Positions 44,150 through 56,349 of a DNA stretch of 64,000 nt are shown here, in pieces. This DNA comes from Zygnema cylindricum (lineage: Eukaryota > Streptophyta > Zygnematophyceae > Zygnematales > Zygnemataceae), in assembly GCA_037447655.1 (NCBI GenBank), contig JBBHKE010000705.1, positions 92,097 to 156,096 on the forward strand. Reading direction: 5' to 3'. Position numbers and translations under genes: made by a program. The notes under the pieces were generated by a model. That model worked only from the letters and a program-made list of their open reading frames with translations. It had not been told where the DNA came from and searched no databases. Position 1 is the stretch's first letter, and every line of letters starts with the position of its first letter.

Positions 44150-46320
44150 GAAAACCTTTAAGTGAGATATGTTTGGTTTTCGGCCTGTCCATCTCCCATA
44201 AGGTGTTTGATCTTTTATAGCTGAAGTAAGAACTCTATTTTTGAGGTAATCAACACAGTTCATTGCTTCTGCCCAAAACCTTTTTCCTATCTTTTTATCT
44301 AACAACATACTTCTAGCACTATCACTTAGTGTTCTATTTAACCTTTCAGCAACCCTATTCTGTTCCGGGTTTTCTGGAACTGTCTTTTGGTGTTGAACTC
44401 CATCATCCCTCAGAAAATCCTCAAACTGGTTAGAAGTATACTCCCCACCATTGTCACTCCTTACTCTCTTGATTGGAGTTCCATAGAGTTTTTCACTCCA
44501 TGCTTTATATTGTCTAAAGCAATCCTAAGCTTATGACTTATTTTTCAAAAAATACACCCGGGAATACCGAGACCAATCATCAGTGATAGTCATCATAAAT
44601 CTCTTCCCCCCTGGTGAGGGCACTCTAGCCCTGTGTGTACTAAATCGAGAATTTTTTCTTTCTTATAGGTGGTTGTTTTAGGAAAGGGTAATATGTGTGT
44701 TTTACCTTGAGCACATCCATTACAATTACTTATATTATCACTCTCACTGAACTTAATTCCTTCCACCACTCCCGTCTTTTTCATCTCTCTTAACTTATCT
44801 AGATTCACATGCCCAAGCCTCTTATGCCACATCATTATATCATGAACACCAGCATAATATAGTTTCTTCATTTCATTACTTAAAACCAACCTAAACATCC
44901 CATGGCTATCTCTCTTAGCAATGAAATAGACATCCTCCTCAAAACTAGCAGTAAAGACTCCTTCCTTAGTACTTGTAAAAAAACACTTATCATCTAATAC
45001 AGATGTAGAGATGAGGTTTTTGTTCAGCTCCGGAATGAGGTTTTTGTTCAGCTCCGGAATAAACAGTACATCAGAGAATGTTACTATGGATGTCTTTCCT
45101 TTTATTAACACAGTAAAATCTACCGATCCTACAAGAGTAGTGGTGACCATCCTCCCATCCTCGTACTCTATCTCTACGGCGGGAATCTTTCTTATCTTAA
45201 TGAACACGTGCCTATCCTTACACATGTGCATGGAGGCACCTGAATCTACAATCCAGCCTGCTTCACATTTCAATCCACCGTAAGCACATTTATGCCTTCG
45301 TGGAATTTTGACCTCGTTTTTTGCCTCCAACTCCTCATCTAAAAGAAGCTCATCGTCCTCGCCCTCGAATTCCGCCTCATGTACCTATGTCACAAGGGCC
45401 TTTTTCTTTCCTCTCGGGGTTCCACCGGTCTGCCCCTCCTTTAACCGAAGCTCAGTTAGTTTAGTGCACTCTGCCATATAGTGCATAGGTTTTTTACAAT
45501 AATGACATAAACCTTTGGGAGCCCTTGGTCCGAACTCGTCGATCTGATTTTTTTGCTCCCTCCCCCTATAGTTTCCGACCAGTTTTCGGGAATCCTTGTT
45601 CCTCCAATCGGTCGCAGTTGCCAAGGCCTGGCCAATCTTTCCTCCCTTTCGGATCTCAATCGTATTCTCCCAAACGAGAATCATCCCTACCACTGAGTTC
45701 CATATCCACCTTGAGTCCGGCAAGTCTTGCACACGGTTGACTATGTTCTCGAACTCATCGGGTAACTTCATCAGTAAACAGTTAACCTTTTGTTTTTCAC
45801 TAAAATCTTTTCCCGCACTCTCTAGCTCCATGAAGAGTGTAGCAAACTCATTGCAAAAATCCTACATCTTCCCCCCTTTGTATACATACTCCTTAACTTT
45901 CTGATCAGCCAACTGTTGTTGCTGGATCGTACCAATTCGGTACATCTCTATGAGAGCCATCCAAAGATCGGGTGCCCTTTCTACCTGCAAATGAGGACAT
46001 GCAAGTCCCTGAGTGAGATGGCGTAGGATGAAGTGCTTTGCCGCCATATTGTTGAAGTCACGAGTTTCAGTATCATTCTCCTCGTTCCTCGGAATAGGTG
46101 ACATGAATGCCGAACCAGTTGCAATTGGTGTGGTCGTCTCCTTCTCCTTTCCTTTGTCCACCACCTCTTCTTCCTTTGTTTCCTCCTTTGAAAGTGGATC
46201 CTCTTTCCTGGTGAATCTACTTCCTCCAAACCCTGGAGGGATTGGAATACTTGATAGACGCCCCAACCGTCCACTCACTATCCCCCAAAACCTTTTTTCG
46301 CATAGAGCTCCTATCATCAT
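44150..46320 (-). pseudogene. Copia A gag-protease-integrase
   Basis: One minus frame from 46320, broken by TAG codons at about 45862 and 45385. Gag includes LRHLTQGLACPHLQVERAPD and a zinc knuckle CHYCKKPMHYMAEC (CX2CX4HX4C). Protease has GWIVDSGASMHMC. GAG-pre-integrase has MWHKRLGHVNLDKLREM and CNGCAQGKTH. A 1-base shift near 44630 precedes the integrase core (DDWSRYSR and SDNGGEYTSNQFE, readable in other frames) and VAERLNRTLSDSARSM. RT and RNase H are absent because of the truncation. Confidence 0.8.
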
Positions 46321-46370
46321 ACTTTCTCAATATATGAAGCAAGTTCCATTAAAGATTGGTACCCTAAAGG

Positions 46371-46384
46371 GTGGGCCCATAACC
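46371..46384 (-). promoter_or_regulatory. Half-tRNA primer binding site, copia A
   Basis: On minus, GGTTATGGGCCCAC abuts the LTR end ...TTTCA. It matches the Drosophila copia site that pairs with the anticodon arm of initiator Met-tRNA (GGGCUCAUAACC type) instead of the tRNA 3' end. Confidence 0.8.
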
Positions 46385-47149
46385 TGAAACTCTGAGACCT
46401 CTATAAGTCCTCAAAGTGGACAGCTTCCAAGAAGCTTGTAAGATAACCCTGACCCTTTTTGTGTTTCAACACAAACAATTGCCACCCTGGCAAACAATAA
46501 CTCTGACCACCTTCACCCTTGTAAAATCAAGACTCCCCTGAGTCGATAGCAAAAAGAATCTCTGAATTTGCTCCCTTGAGCAGTAAGTTATGGAGAGTCT
46601 AAGTTGACCTTTTGTACAGAAGCTCTTTGGGAGAGAGGGTCCTACCTTCTAATTTTTTCTAAGTCCTATATCTCTCACATACTCTTTCTACTGATGTACG
46701 GAGCCAATCAGATTATAGTTCCATACACAAAAATACAGCTGCTAGTGTCCTTTCTGTACGGACACTATACAACATGACCTAAATGTCGACACGTGGTTTG
46801 TCCGGATTCGCTCCCTTAATCCTCGGAAATGCCGCGATCCAATGTAATTTCGCCACGTGTCATCTGATGTGTCGATGACCAAAAACCACAGAAATCCTCT
46901 TCCGCGATCTCGTTGTTAATTCCGGCCGTCCGATTAAATTCACATTTAATCGTAGCCCTAATAAATACATGCGAGGTATTCGTTTCACTATATAAATAAA
47001 TGCGCGGTATTGGTTTTTTATTCGTACCATAATCTGTACTTTTACATTACTGGATCTATGTCTCCCGTAAACAGTTTCAGTTAAATGAACTATCCTACGT
47101 ATAAATTTTTAATTAAATATCAAACCATATATTACGTAACACTAGTACA

Positions 47150-47227
47150 AGACTTAACGGCTAAGGCTACCGGCTACCGGTTGCCTGCCGTCCGGTAGGT
47201 ACCTGGATCAAATCTTGTAACCGGCAC
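47150..47227 (+). other. tRNA-like segment in the copia A LTR
   Basis: GACTTAACGGCTAAGGCTACCGGC then CTGGATCAAATCTTG; homologous to the segment in the solo LTR and in element B, antisense to the element. Confidence 0.4.
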
Positions 47228-47723
47228 ATACCTTCTAGTAAATAAACCCCTAACTAATATACATTTCCCGTAAACTTCTGGATAGCCTAGAGAGCCATTG
47301 CTCTAGCTCCCTCTGCAATTTCTCAGTAACTGCGACAAGTTTGAGAGTTGGAGAGAAAAGTTAGAGGTAGACTGCCTCGACTTCTTTCTATATTTCTATT
47401 TAGACCTAGAAAATACTTTTAATGGACCATTGAATTCTACAATGACCGCAAACCGCCAAAAATATACTCCGCGATCTCGGCATTTATCGCGGTCGTCAGA
47501 TCGAGACTGACATTCAATTGTAGCCGTCGAAAATTGGTGCGTGGTATTTGTTTATCTATCGAAACAAATGTACGGTATCCGTTCTTTCCCTTTACCTTAC
47601 TCCGTACTAAACAAAACTCTATCTATGCACTATGTATATATTTCCCGTTAAACGAATTAGTCTACGTTTCACTATTTATATAATTATCAAACCCTATAGA
47701 TTGTAACACTATTCTTAGACTTA

Positions 47724-47795
47724 ACGGTTAAAGCTAACGGCTACGAGAGACTTGATGGACGGTAGATACCACGATCAAATCCTGGGTCTGTCAAC
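47724..47795 (+). other. tRNA-like segment in the copia B 3' LTR
   Basis: GACTTAACGGTTAAAGCTAACGGC then ACGATCAAATCCTGG; homologue of 47150-47227. Confidence 0.35.
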
Positions 47796-47985
47796 ATTCA
47801 TTTTAGTAAATCTATATTTATCTACACTTGTCTCTCAGGAGAGCTTAGGCAGCCATGGCTTTAGCTCCCTTTCCAACATTCAGTGACTACAACAAGTGTG
47901 GGGGCTTGGAGAAGGGAGTCAGAGGCAGACTGCCTCTACTCTTTTTCTATCTAATAAATACCTAGAAAATACCCAAATATCAACA

Positions 47986-50370
47986 GTTTTCCTCACTTTC
48001 CAACTCAAATTCGATTCTTATCTTGTTTGTGTATTTGAAGTGGTCAAATGACTTCCCTTCATCCATGACATCTAAGTGTTTGACCAGAATGATATCTTTC
48101 TTTGCTAAGTCATAGACTCTATATCCCTTAACATCCTCATCATATCCCACAAAGTATCTAGGTTTTCCCTTAGCATCTAGTTTCCAGATTTTTCTATCCG
48201 TGTCAAGATTGTAAACTTGGCTACCGAATACTTTAAGGTGTGAGATATCTGGTTTCTTTCCAATCCATCTCTCATAAGGTGTCACACCCTTTACAACTGA
48301 GGTAAGGACTCCATTCTTAATGTAGTTGGCATAGTTCATTGCTTTTGCCAAAAATCTCTTTCCTATTTTCTTGTCATCCAACATACTACATGCACTATCT
48401 CCTAGTGTTCGATTCAACCTCTCAGCTACCCATTTTGTTCCGAGTTATATGGTACAGTTTTCTGGTGCTGCATTCCCTCATCTCTCAAATATTCCTCAAA
48501 CTGGTAAGAGGTATATTCCCCCCATTATCACTCCTTATCCTCTTAATGGGGGTTTCATGCAACTTCTCACTCCACGCTTTATATTCTTTGAAGTAAGTTG
48601 ATGCTTCAAACTTAGTTTTTAAAAAGTAGACTCTAGAGTATCTAGACCAATCATTGGTTATTGTCATCATAAACCTCTTTCCTCCAACCGAAGGTACTTT
48701 TGCATGTCTTAAATTATCTATGTGGACCAAATCTAATACTTTCTCTCCTCTATATGTGGCGACTTTGGGAAAAGGAAGTTTGTGAGCCTTACCTTAAGCA
48801 CAACCACTACAATCATCCATCATTTCATTATCCCCAATCTAAATGTCTTTTACTACCCCAAGCTTTTTCATTTCTTTCAATCTATTAAATGCACATGTCC
48901 CATCTGCTTATGCCAAATCATCAATTTAGGAACACCAACATAGTAAGCATACTTCTTTTAATTACTCAAGTTAAGCCTAAACATTCTTTGGCTACCCTTA
49001 TCTGCTTTCACGTAAACTTTATCCCCATACTTAGCTGTAAAGACGCCCTTTCTAGTGAAGGTATCAAACTCTTTGTCATCTAACACAGACGTAGAGACAA
49101 GATTTTTACTCAGCTGAGGAATGTAGAGTACATCTGAGAATGTAAGTATAGAAGTTTTGCCCTCCATTAAGACTTTCAGATCTAGTGATCCCACTAGATC
49201 TGTAGTAACCACTCTCCCATCCGCATACTATATCTCTACAGTAGGGATCTTTTTTAGCTTAGTGAAGAGTTCCTTTTCACGACATATATGCATGGATGCA
49301 TGATTCATCCTTCCTGTGGAGCTTCCCGAATTGCTCCAAAGGCACACTTTTGTCTCCGAGGTATCTCCTTCTCCTCTAGAGTCTTGTCAAGAAAGAGCTC
49401 CCCATCCTCCTCAGAAGACTCATCGTCGGTTTCTCTTGTCACTTTTGTAACCACAAGTACCTTTTTCTTCCCTCCAGAAGAACCCCTTCTAGGATTCTCT
49501 TGGAGCCCTAGCTCCGAAAGTTTGACACAATCTGCGATGAAGTGTCCCGGCTTTTTGCAAAAATGACAAAGACCCTTTGGGGGCCTCGGTCCTCCAGAAT
49601 GATCTCTTTCCCTTTCGTATGATTTCTTTTGGTCCTTCCCCCATCGGCCCCCTCCTGCTGCTAGAGCTTAAATGCTCTTTCCTCCTCTCCTAATCTTCAT
49701 TGTGTTTTCCTACACAAGTATCATCCTTACCAGTGTGTTACATTTCCATGAACTATCACGCATTTCCTGTACCCGGTACACTATGTTCTCGAACTCATCT
49801 GATAACTTCATGATAATGGGTGTTAACTTTCATTTTCATTGTACCTGTCCACCCGTCACTTTCCATCTCCATATACAAACAAGAAAGATCATTACAGTAT
49901 TCTAACATCTTTCCTCTTTTGTAAGTGTAACTCACTAGCTTTTGCTCAGCCAACTAGAGCTCCTGAATAGTTCCAACTCTATAAATCTCCACCAAACTCA
50001 CCCACAATTCCTCGGCCTTGTACATGTGAAGATGAGGGATGGCGAAAGCTTGAGTGAGGTGCCTCAAAATGAAGTTCCTGGCAGCCATGTTAATATCTTC
50101 CCACATTTGAATATCGTTCTCCACAGTCTTCACAGTCGACGCTCCTGGTACTGTGGCAATAGGAGTGAGGGGTGTCTCCTTCCCTTTCCCCTTTTCGGAC
50201 ACACTGCTGTCCCCATCATCTGCCTCCTCCGTTGAAGCAGCCGTTGATGTAGGAAACCTTACTCATGCAAATAGTGGTGGAGTTCCCGAAGGTGGACGTT
50301 TCACTTATCCACTGACGATACCCCAGTATCCTTTTTTGCACAGAGCTCCCATCATCATGGCTTCCCTATA
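47986..50370 (-). pseudogene. Copia B gag-protease-integrase (no RT)
   Basis: On minus: gag at about 50202-49700 (NFILRHLTQAFAIPHLHMYK), a zinc-knuckle region near 49560 (CHFCKKPGHFIADC, readable on minus), the protease region near 49300, GAG-pre-integrase around 48958-49212, integrase core VHIDNLRHAKVPSVGGKRF and SDNGGN at 48485-48730, and the integrase tail 48417-47980 (NRTLGDSACSMLDDKKIGK, ISHLKVFGSQVYNL, YFVGYDEDVKGYRVYDL). The last codons overlap the polypurine tract next to the 3' LTR, so RT and RNase H are missing by design or by a clean deletion. Many frames are broken. Confidence 0.75.
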
Positions 50371-50408
50371 GATGAACCCAGATCCATTGAAGGTGAGCAC
50401 CCTAAAGG

Positions 50409-50422
50409 GTGGGCCCATAACC
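50409..50422 (-). promoter_or_regulatory. Half-tRNA primer binding site, copia B
   Basis: On minus, GGTTATGGGCCCAC directly follows the 5' LTR end, identical to the site in element A. Confidence 0.8.
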
Positions 50423-51142
50423 TGCAATTCTGTGTCCTCCATTGGACGACAAAATACAAGAAGCCTCTAGATAGTGTTAAACTAACCCACTTCAAGCCAC
50501 AATCACTACTGCCCAAGATGGCAAACTGACAATTTGACTGCACCCTTGTGCAGCTTGGACTCCCTTAAGTTTGTAGCAAAAATAATCACTGAAAACGGCC
50601 AACCAACCGATAAGTTATGAGGCAGTAAAAATGCCAATTTGTACAAACTCTCAAAGGGAGATGTGACTACCTACCAAATTTTTCTAAGTCGTTATTCCCT
50701 CTAATAACTTCTATCTATTGAAGTACAGACCAATCAGATTGCTGTACCGTACCAAAAAGTACTACTGCCGGTGTACCTATTGTACGGCATATGTACAACA
50801 AGGCTATTAAGTGGACGCGTGTCCGTTTTTCACTCGTCCGTACGTTCCACGGAATTCACATAACCGAATGTCATCTCTCCACGTGGCTCGAGGTCATGCC
50901 ACGTCACAAAACGCCAAAGTGACCATTCCGGAATCTCAGCGAAGACGTATGCTGATGGATAAGAACCGGCATTAAATGTCGTCCGTCGAAACAAATGTCA
51001 AATTCATTTGTTTCGTGCGAGATCCAGTCCGCACTGAATTTATGCTGTTCTATGATGTTACGTTTACATTTCCGTTAATCGGTTTCTGGGACGTCACAAA
51101 CTTTTAATATAAGTCACACACTATATACTCTGGCCAACATTT

Positions 51143-51214
51143 ACGACAGACTGGTTAGAGCGGACGGCTACGCCACGCTCTACTGGTCGGGGGTTCGAGT
51201 CCTGCTCGACTCAA
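51143..51214 (+). other. tRNA-like segment in the copia B 5' LTR (best preserved)
   Basis: GACTGGTTAGAGCGG resembles a tRNA D arm/A box, and GGGTTCGAGTCCTG is an exact B box. The 3' end CTCGACTCAA plus a CCCTTTT run gives a Pol III-like terminator. The 5' acceptor half is degraded. It is antisense to the element. Confidence 0.55.
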
Positions 51215-51422
51215 CCCTTTTGTAGTGAGTGACTTAAGGTCACTCTCTAACCCTTTCTATGGAGCTGGGGCAGCCATGGCTCCATCACTCTCTCTCTCCT
51301 TCAGTGATTACAACAAGTATGGGGGTAAGAGAGAAGAGATGAAGACAAGCTGCATGCATGTTCCTTTTTCCGCTAATATATTAAGACCTATAAAATAACA
51401 ATAAAAACTTTTTATTTCAACA

Positions 51423-52596
51423 GTTAGAAAGCATATAGACGCGTAAATTGCCTTCACATTACTTCAAATAAATTCTTAAGGCAAAACACCTCGTCAAGTC
51501 GACTACGTATTATTGTTGTGGAGTGCCGTAGACACTAGCAAAATTCACTACGTGCACTACCAACCGAACTGCGTCTATTTTCCGAGATTTCACAATAATA
51601 TGTTGTGTTGTGTATCGGCAATAAATTTATCGCGATAACATCGATACCGATAGTTATTGGTTATCGAACGGTCAAGGGTCCCGATATATCGCTCCGAAAC
51701 AAACAAACGGTCACAATTAAAGGTCAAGTTTCACCAACCGTTTCTGCAATCGTACGACTAACTCTATAGGCTGGGTTGATTGAGTTTATGTTCCATCACG
51801 AAAAATATGTAAACCACGTGTTACACATTGAGTGGCACCATGTAAGCTATGATCTGATATTGAATATCCTTCAATTTTTTCACACCGACAAATTTCACTT
51901 CAAATCTTCACTTGTTCACCATGTACCTGCGTACCAAGTCATAATACGACAGAACATTTGTACTTTTTGCAAATGCGCGTCTTTTTCACCAGCTCAATTT
52001 TTTGAGTTCTTGTTTTCGAACATGACGGAAATCCTTTGCCGAAAATAGTGTGACGAAAGAGCGTTGCCATAAATAGCGCGACGACTAACCGTTTCGAGTT
52101 TTTTTTTTGCTTCAGTTGCATTTTGAAAAGTACATACCATGTGCAAATTTTGTCAATTTTCGCTGGTTGTCTATCGTGACACATAGCTTAATCGTCCAGC
52201 GCGACGCGATTTTTTTTTTTTTTTTTGTAGTTGCCAACCCACCTTCATTTACTTTGTCAGTTACAGAGAAAAATGAAGCGAACGCCTCGCGGATGAATAT
52301 TCGACGGTAAGTGTTACCTTCCATACCTTTGGAGCGTATTGGTAAGATTATCTGTAATGTCGTTTCGAGTATAAAAACAAAATAAGCGATACGGTTTGTT
52401 ATGGCTAGCCGTGGATTTCCGTAAACTACCCCACTTTTCGACTAATGGAACGCGACCCTTAGGCAGTACAACCCTAAGTTTTATAGGAAAACGACAGAAA
52501 AAAACGCGTACTTGCAGTACCCTTAATAAGGCAAGTTTTTTGTCTTTATTTCTTTAGCCTTATTAGGATTCGCGGTGTAGTTTTTTCACCTTTTAG
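51423..52596. other. Intergenic with truncated hAT MITE
   Basis: 51616-51700 (GTGTTGTGTATCGGCAATAA...CGGTCAAGGGTCCCGAT) is the inverted right end of the element at 52597-53065, lacking its other half. No gene is supported. Confidence 0.5.
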
Positions 52597-53065
52597 TAGT
52601 GTTGTGTATCGTTAGGTTTTTGTCGATAATCGATATGTACCTTTTTTTGGCTTGCCGATAATTGATATACTGGCACGATATATCGAAACTGGTGTTATTC
52701 CGATACAAAACCGATACTATCGGTTTTGTATCACGATAACGATGGTACCGATAACTATCAGCGATAATTGTACGGTTGTATCGTACAATTGTACGATTTA
52801 TCCCATCGTACTGAGCTGACGTTATGCCGTTACACAAGTTACGGAACAACTTTTTACAGGTGGCATGCCACGCTATGTACAGTGAAAAATAAAATACAAT
52901 ATATTATAAAGTACTATTATATAGCGTACTATACTTTTTCCACTTATCGCCGATAAGGAATTTGTTGGTCTCTGAGCGGTTTATCGGGACCCTTGACCGT
53001 TCGATAATCGATAACTATCGATATCGGTGATATCGCGATAACTTTATTGCCGATACACAACACTA
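52597..53065. mobile_element. Non-autonomous hAT element (469 bp)
   Basis: Terminal inverted repeats TAGTGTTGTGTATCG / CGATACACAACACTA, with CCTTTTAG (52589-52596) and CTTTTTAG (53066-53073) as an 8-bp target duplication, 7 of 8 matching. Subterminal TATCGATAAT-type palindromes fill both arms. The ends differ from the autonomous hAT at 6010-10208 by one base in 15, so that family or a sister may mobilise it. Confidence 0.85.
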
Positions 53066-53289
53066 CTTTTTAGGTATGTTTTGTGTTTTCCCTTGTTTTT
53101 TATTTTTTAAATGTAAAATTCTACAACCGACAATAAATTCCATAGTTGTTCAAATCGTTTTTTACGAACAAATCAAACGCGCAAATAATACGTAGAAATT
53201 AGAGAGGTCGATTTGAAATAATCTAAAAAATCGTTAATGAATTTCTTTCCGTACAATGTCGTACATGTTAAAAAATGAATTGAACATGT

Positions 53290-53545
53290 ACCGCAGTTTG
53301 TACATTTTCCGTACAATTTCCGTACAATTTCCGTCTTGTTTTGTAATATTCCGTACATTTCAGGTACAATTCCATTCATTTCCCGTAAAGTTTATGTTCA
53401 GTTTACCGGAGAGATAGTAATACGAAGTGCAACGTGTCTTTTTCGACAAAGTCTGTACATTTCCCGTACAAAACCGTACAGTTGCCGTAAAATACCGTAT
53501 AGTTACTGTAAATTGGCTGTTCAGTTTACCGGATAGAAGGTACTT
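53290..53545. repeat. TTCCGTACA-type short repeats
   Basis: Repeated (T/C)CCGTACA(A/T)TT motifs and two copies of TGTTCAGTTTACCGGA (about 53394 and 53518). No coding sequence seen. Confidence 0.5.
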
Positions 53546-53780
53546 CGCGTTTTTTTTGCGTTTTTTTGAAAAGTCATGACGTTAAAATCGGAAAAAAATG
53601 AAAAAATAGCGCGATTTGAACAATTATGATAAATTCCAAACGACTCTGTCGAAATTGCCCACCCGCAAAAAGCGATTCGCACGAGCAAGATTGTCATCCA
53701 ACGGTGTTCCCGAAGCCTAAACTTCGATTTTGCCAAGTTCATAAACTGCCGACATCTGAAAAGTACAATCGGGCGTCCGT

Positions 53781-53930
53781 AGGGGGGGGGGGGGGAGGAG
53801 GAAAAGTAGGAGGAAGAGTAGGAGTCAGAGGAGGAGGAGGAAAAGAATTAGGAGTCAGAGGAGGAGGAAAAGAATTAGGAGTCAGAGGAGGAGGAAAAGA
53901 AGTAGGAGGAAGAGTAGGAGGAGTAAAAGA
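53781..53930. repeat. GGAGGA-rich minisatellite
   Basis: Starts with a run of G and continues as units such as AGGAGTCAGAGGAGGAGGAAA. The Gly/Arg-rich open frame across it is a repeat artefact. Confidence 0.85.
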
Positions 53931-54040
53931 TGTAAGGTTCGGTACACCGTGAATCGTTATTAGCGTATTGAACGCTAATTCGATACCTTTTAAAAAAAAA
54001 AAATCTCAAATAGAATTATCTATACTATTTAAAAACAAAA

Positions 54041-55007
54041 TGTAACAGGATCTCCTACATCTCAGAAAATCCCATTACTACAAACAATTCCAACCACACA
54101 TTCCACACATTGGAATACACACATCCACATTTGACAACACTCAGATAAGGATAAACTTTAAATTAGAAGTTCTTTTGTCCACATAACATTAGCTTGGTCT
54201 CTTGCCCTCGTGGCTCAACCCTTCTTATTAAAGTATTTTCCACTACTCTCCACTCTTAATAATTCTATCTCTTAACTACTAAAACACTATTTAGTTAGTA
54301 AGAGATATCAATGCAAAATGCCTTTTCTCCAATTTGGTATTAATCGCTTAGGACCAAGATCAGCCGTAATTTCCACAAACTTTTCCCCAAAGGAAAAGAT
54401 GTCTACTCTCCTCTTACACTTCTCCATTTATCCATCATCGCCCTGGACTCGCCAGGCCAGAGTCAAAGCCGTTTGAACAGGCTTTTACCTGGGCCAATCA
54501 TTGATCAGCAAGGACTCGGACTGACCAATGCAAAAACGTGCGAAATCTCTTACTAACTACTTAGCACTTTATTAACCAATCAAACGCTACGTTTCACTAC
54601 GTAACATTTACGTGCAAAAGCGCGCGCCAAACGAAACGCGACTTCGCACGATTATGCGTCACAAATTTCGCACGTGAAACTTCCCACGAAATTCCCTTAA
54701 GTGAAAGTGACGTTTCGTACTAAAAATTGTACGAAACGAAGTACCATGCATACTGAACGTTTCATTAGAACTTTATGAAACGTTCACGCGAAATTTCGGT
54801 ACTAATTTGACCCTTAACCCGTTTCAATGATACCCACCTGTTATTTAGACTCCGCACTGCCACCTAAGTGCACCCATAGCTATAACTTTTGAAATATAAC
54901 TCCAAATCGCGTGATTCTTTCGCGAACGTCTACCAAATTTAGTAATCTATAATCATAACTCCTAAATACCCTTTTATAAACAAGTTGGATCCGCTATTAC
55001 TGTTACA
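54041..55007 (-). repeat. 3' LTR of the minus-strand Ty3 element
   Basis: TGTAACAGGATCTCC...TACTGTTACA. Aligns end to end with 59931-60900. Confidence 0.93.
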
Positions 55008-55056
55008 TCATCCCCTCTTTATTTTTAACTGCCCTTAGTTAAAACATTTTTAATTC

Positions 55057-56349
55057 TTAAGACGGGACCTCTATATTATTGTCTCTCCAATACCTCTGTA
55101 AAAATTCAGAATTTTTATCCTCTAAAGTCAACTCATCCTCAAGCCTTCCTAGATAATGCACTTGCCAGAATATAGTATCGCCGACCTTGAACCGTTGACC
55201 AACCCAATCTATTACCCATCTGTGGACTTCAGGTTCTATAATTACTGAGGGATCCAATTCCAATTCTTCATCGGTTGGTCGAAGATTCGCTGGTGTCAAT
55301 TGGCTAATGTGTATAACTGGATGAATTTTTGTTGACGCCGGAAAGTCCAATTTGGCAGCAACTGACGATATCATCTCGATTACAGTAAATGGTCCAAAGA
55401 ACTTAGGAGCAAATTTCCCCGTAGGATCCGATTGTCCCTCGATCTTGCACCTGTAATGAGTTGTAGAAAGCCAAACCTTGTCACCTGTGCGTAACACCCA
55501 ATCACCCCGTTTGCGGTTAGCATTTAATTCTTGCCTCTTTTGTGCCTCTACTAATGCATAACGGACAGTTCTCCAAACTGTTTGAATATATTCCCAAAAT
55601 TCCGTTCCTGAACCCCTATTCTCTTGTGTGATCCCTGTTATTAAGTCTAATGCTTCTATCGGTTGGTATCCGTATGCAACTTCAAATGGTGAGAATCCTG
55701 TACTAGCATGTTTACATGAATTGTATGCAAATTCCATTAATGGCAGTTTAGATTCCCATGTGTTCTGAACTCCACTGCAAACAGTCCTAAGCATTTCTTC
55801 CATTGTACGATTCATCCTTTCTATTTGTCCATCTGTCTGAGGATGATAAGAGGTACTCATTTTTAATTCAGTACCTAAGTTTTGCTGCAATTCTTTCCAA
55901 AATGCAGATGTAAATTTAGAATCTCTATCACTGATTATAGACAAGGGAACTCCATGATGTCTGACCACGTTGTCAAAATATAACTTTGCAATATCTACAA
56001 CTGAATGAGTAGTTTTTCAAGGGATAAAGATTGCCATTTTACTGAACCTATCGACTACGACCATGATACTGTCATTCCTTTTAGATGTAGCAGGCAACCT
56101 GACAATAAAATCCATACTGACAGATTCCCACGGTCTTTCGAGAATATCCAAAGGTTTTAAGAGACCTTTAGGTTTTTGGGTACTAGGTTTACTCTGTTGG
56201 CAAGGGACACAACTTTCCACGTGTTTTGACACCTCTTTTGCCATCCCAGGCCAAAACAATCTACTTTGCAACCGACTAAGGGTTTTATCTCGACCTAGAT
56301 GTCCTAAATGCTCATGAGGTTCCTGTAAAATTTGTTGATAATTTTCCAT
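55057..56349 (-). pseudogene. Integrase of the minus-strand Ty3 element
   Basis: HHCC domain HLGHLGRDKTLSRLQ...CVPCQQSKPS, then SVSMDFIVRLPATSKRNDSI, ISDRDSKFTSAFWKEL and HPQTDGQIERMNRTMEEMLR give the D, D, E triad. A stop near 56018 splits an otherwise single frame. The C-terminus has GKFAPKFFGPFTVIEMISS and a divergent chromodomain-like tail (WQVHYLGRLEDELTLEDKN), ending IEVPS. Confidence 0.85.

Larger units (their letters stand above)
44140..47441 (-). mobile_element. Copia element A (3' truncated by chromovirus)
   Basis: On minus: 5' LTR (47441-46385, 1057 bp, TGTAGAATTC...AGAGTTTCA), a half-tRNA primer site, gag, protease and integrase. It stops within the integrase tail (ISLKGF, compare ISHLKVFGS) at the chromovirus 3' LTR. 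It is inserted in the 3' LTR of copia element B: sequence resumes at 47442 with ATGACCGCAAACCGCC, matching mid-LTR sequence GATGACCAAAAACC of this LTR family. Confidence 0.8.
47442..51422 (-). mobile_element. Copia element B, internally short
   Basis: On minus: 5' LTR 51422-50423 (1000 bp, TGTTGAAATA...AGAATTGCA), half-tRNA primer site, gag, protease, integrase, polypurine tract GGAAAGTGAGGAAAAC and the start of the 3' LTR (47985-47442). The 3' LTR is cut by element A. The internal region is only about 2.4 kb and has no RT or RNase H. Confidence 0.78.

Noticed and set aside
53626-53952. Gly-rich open frame
   Set aside because: Created by the GGAGGA minisatellite.
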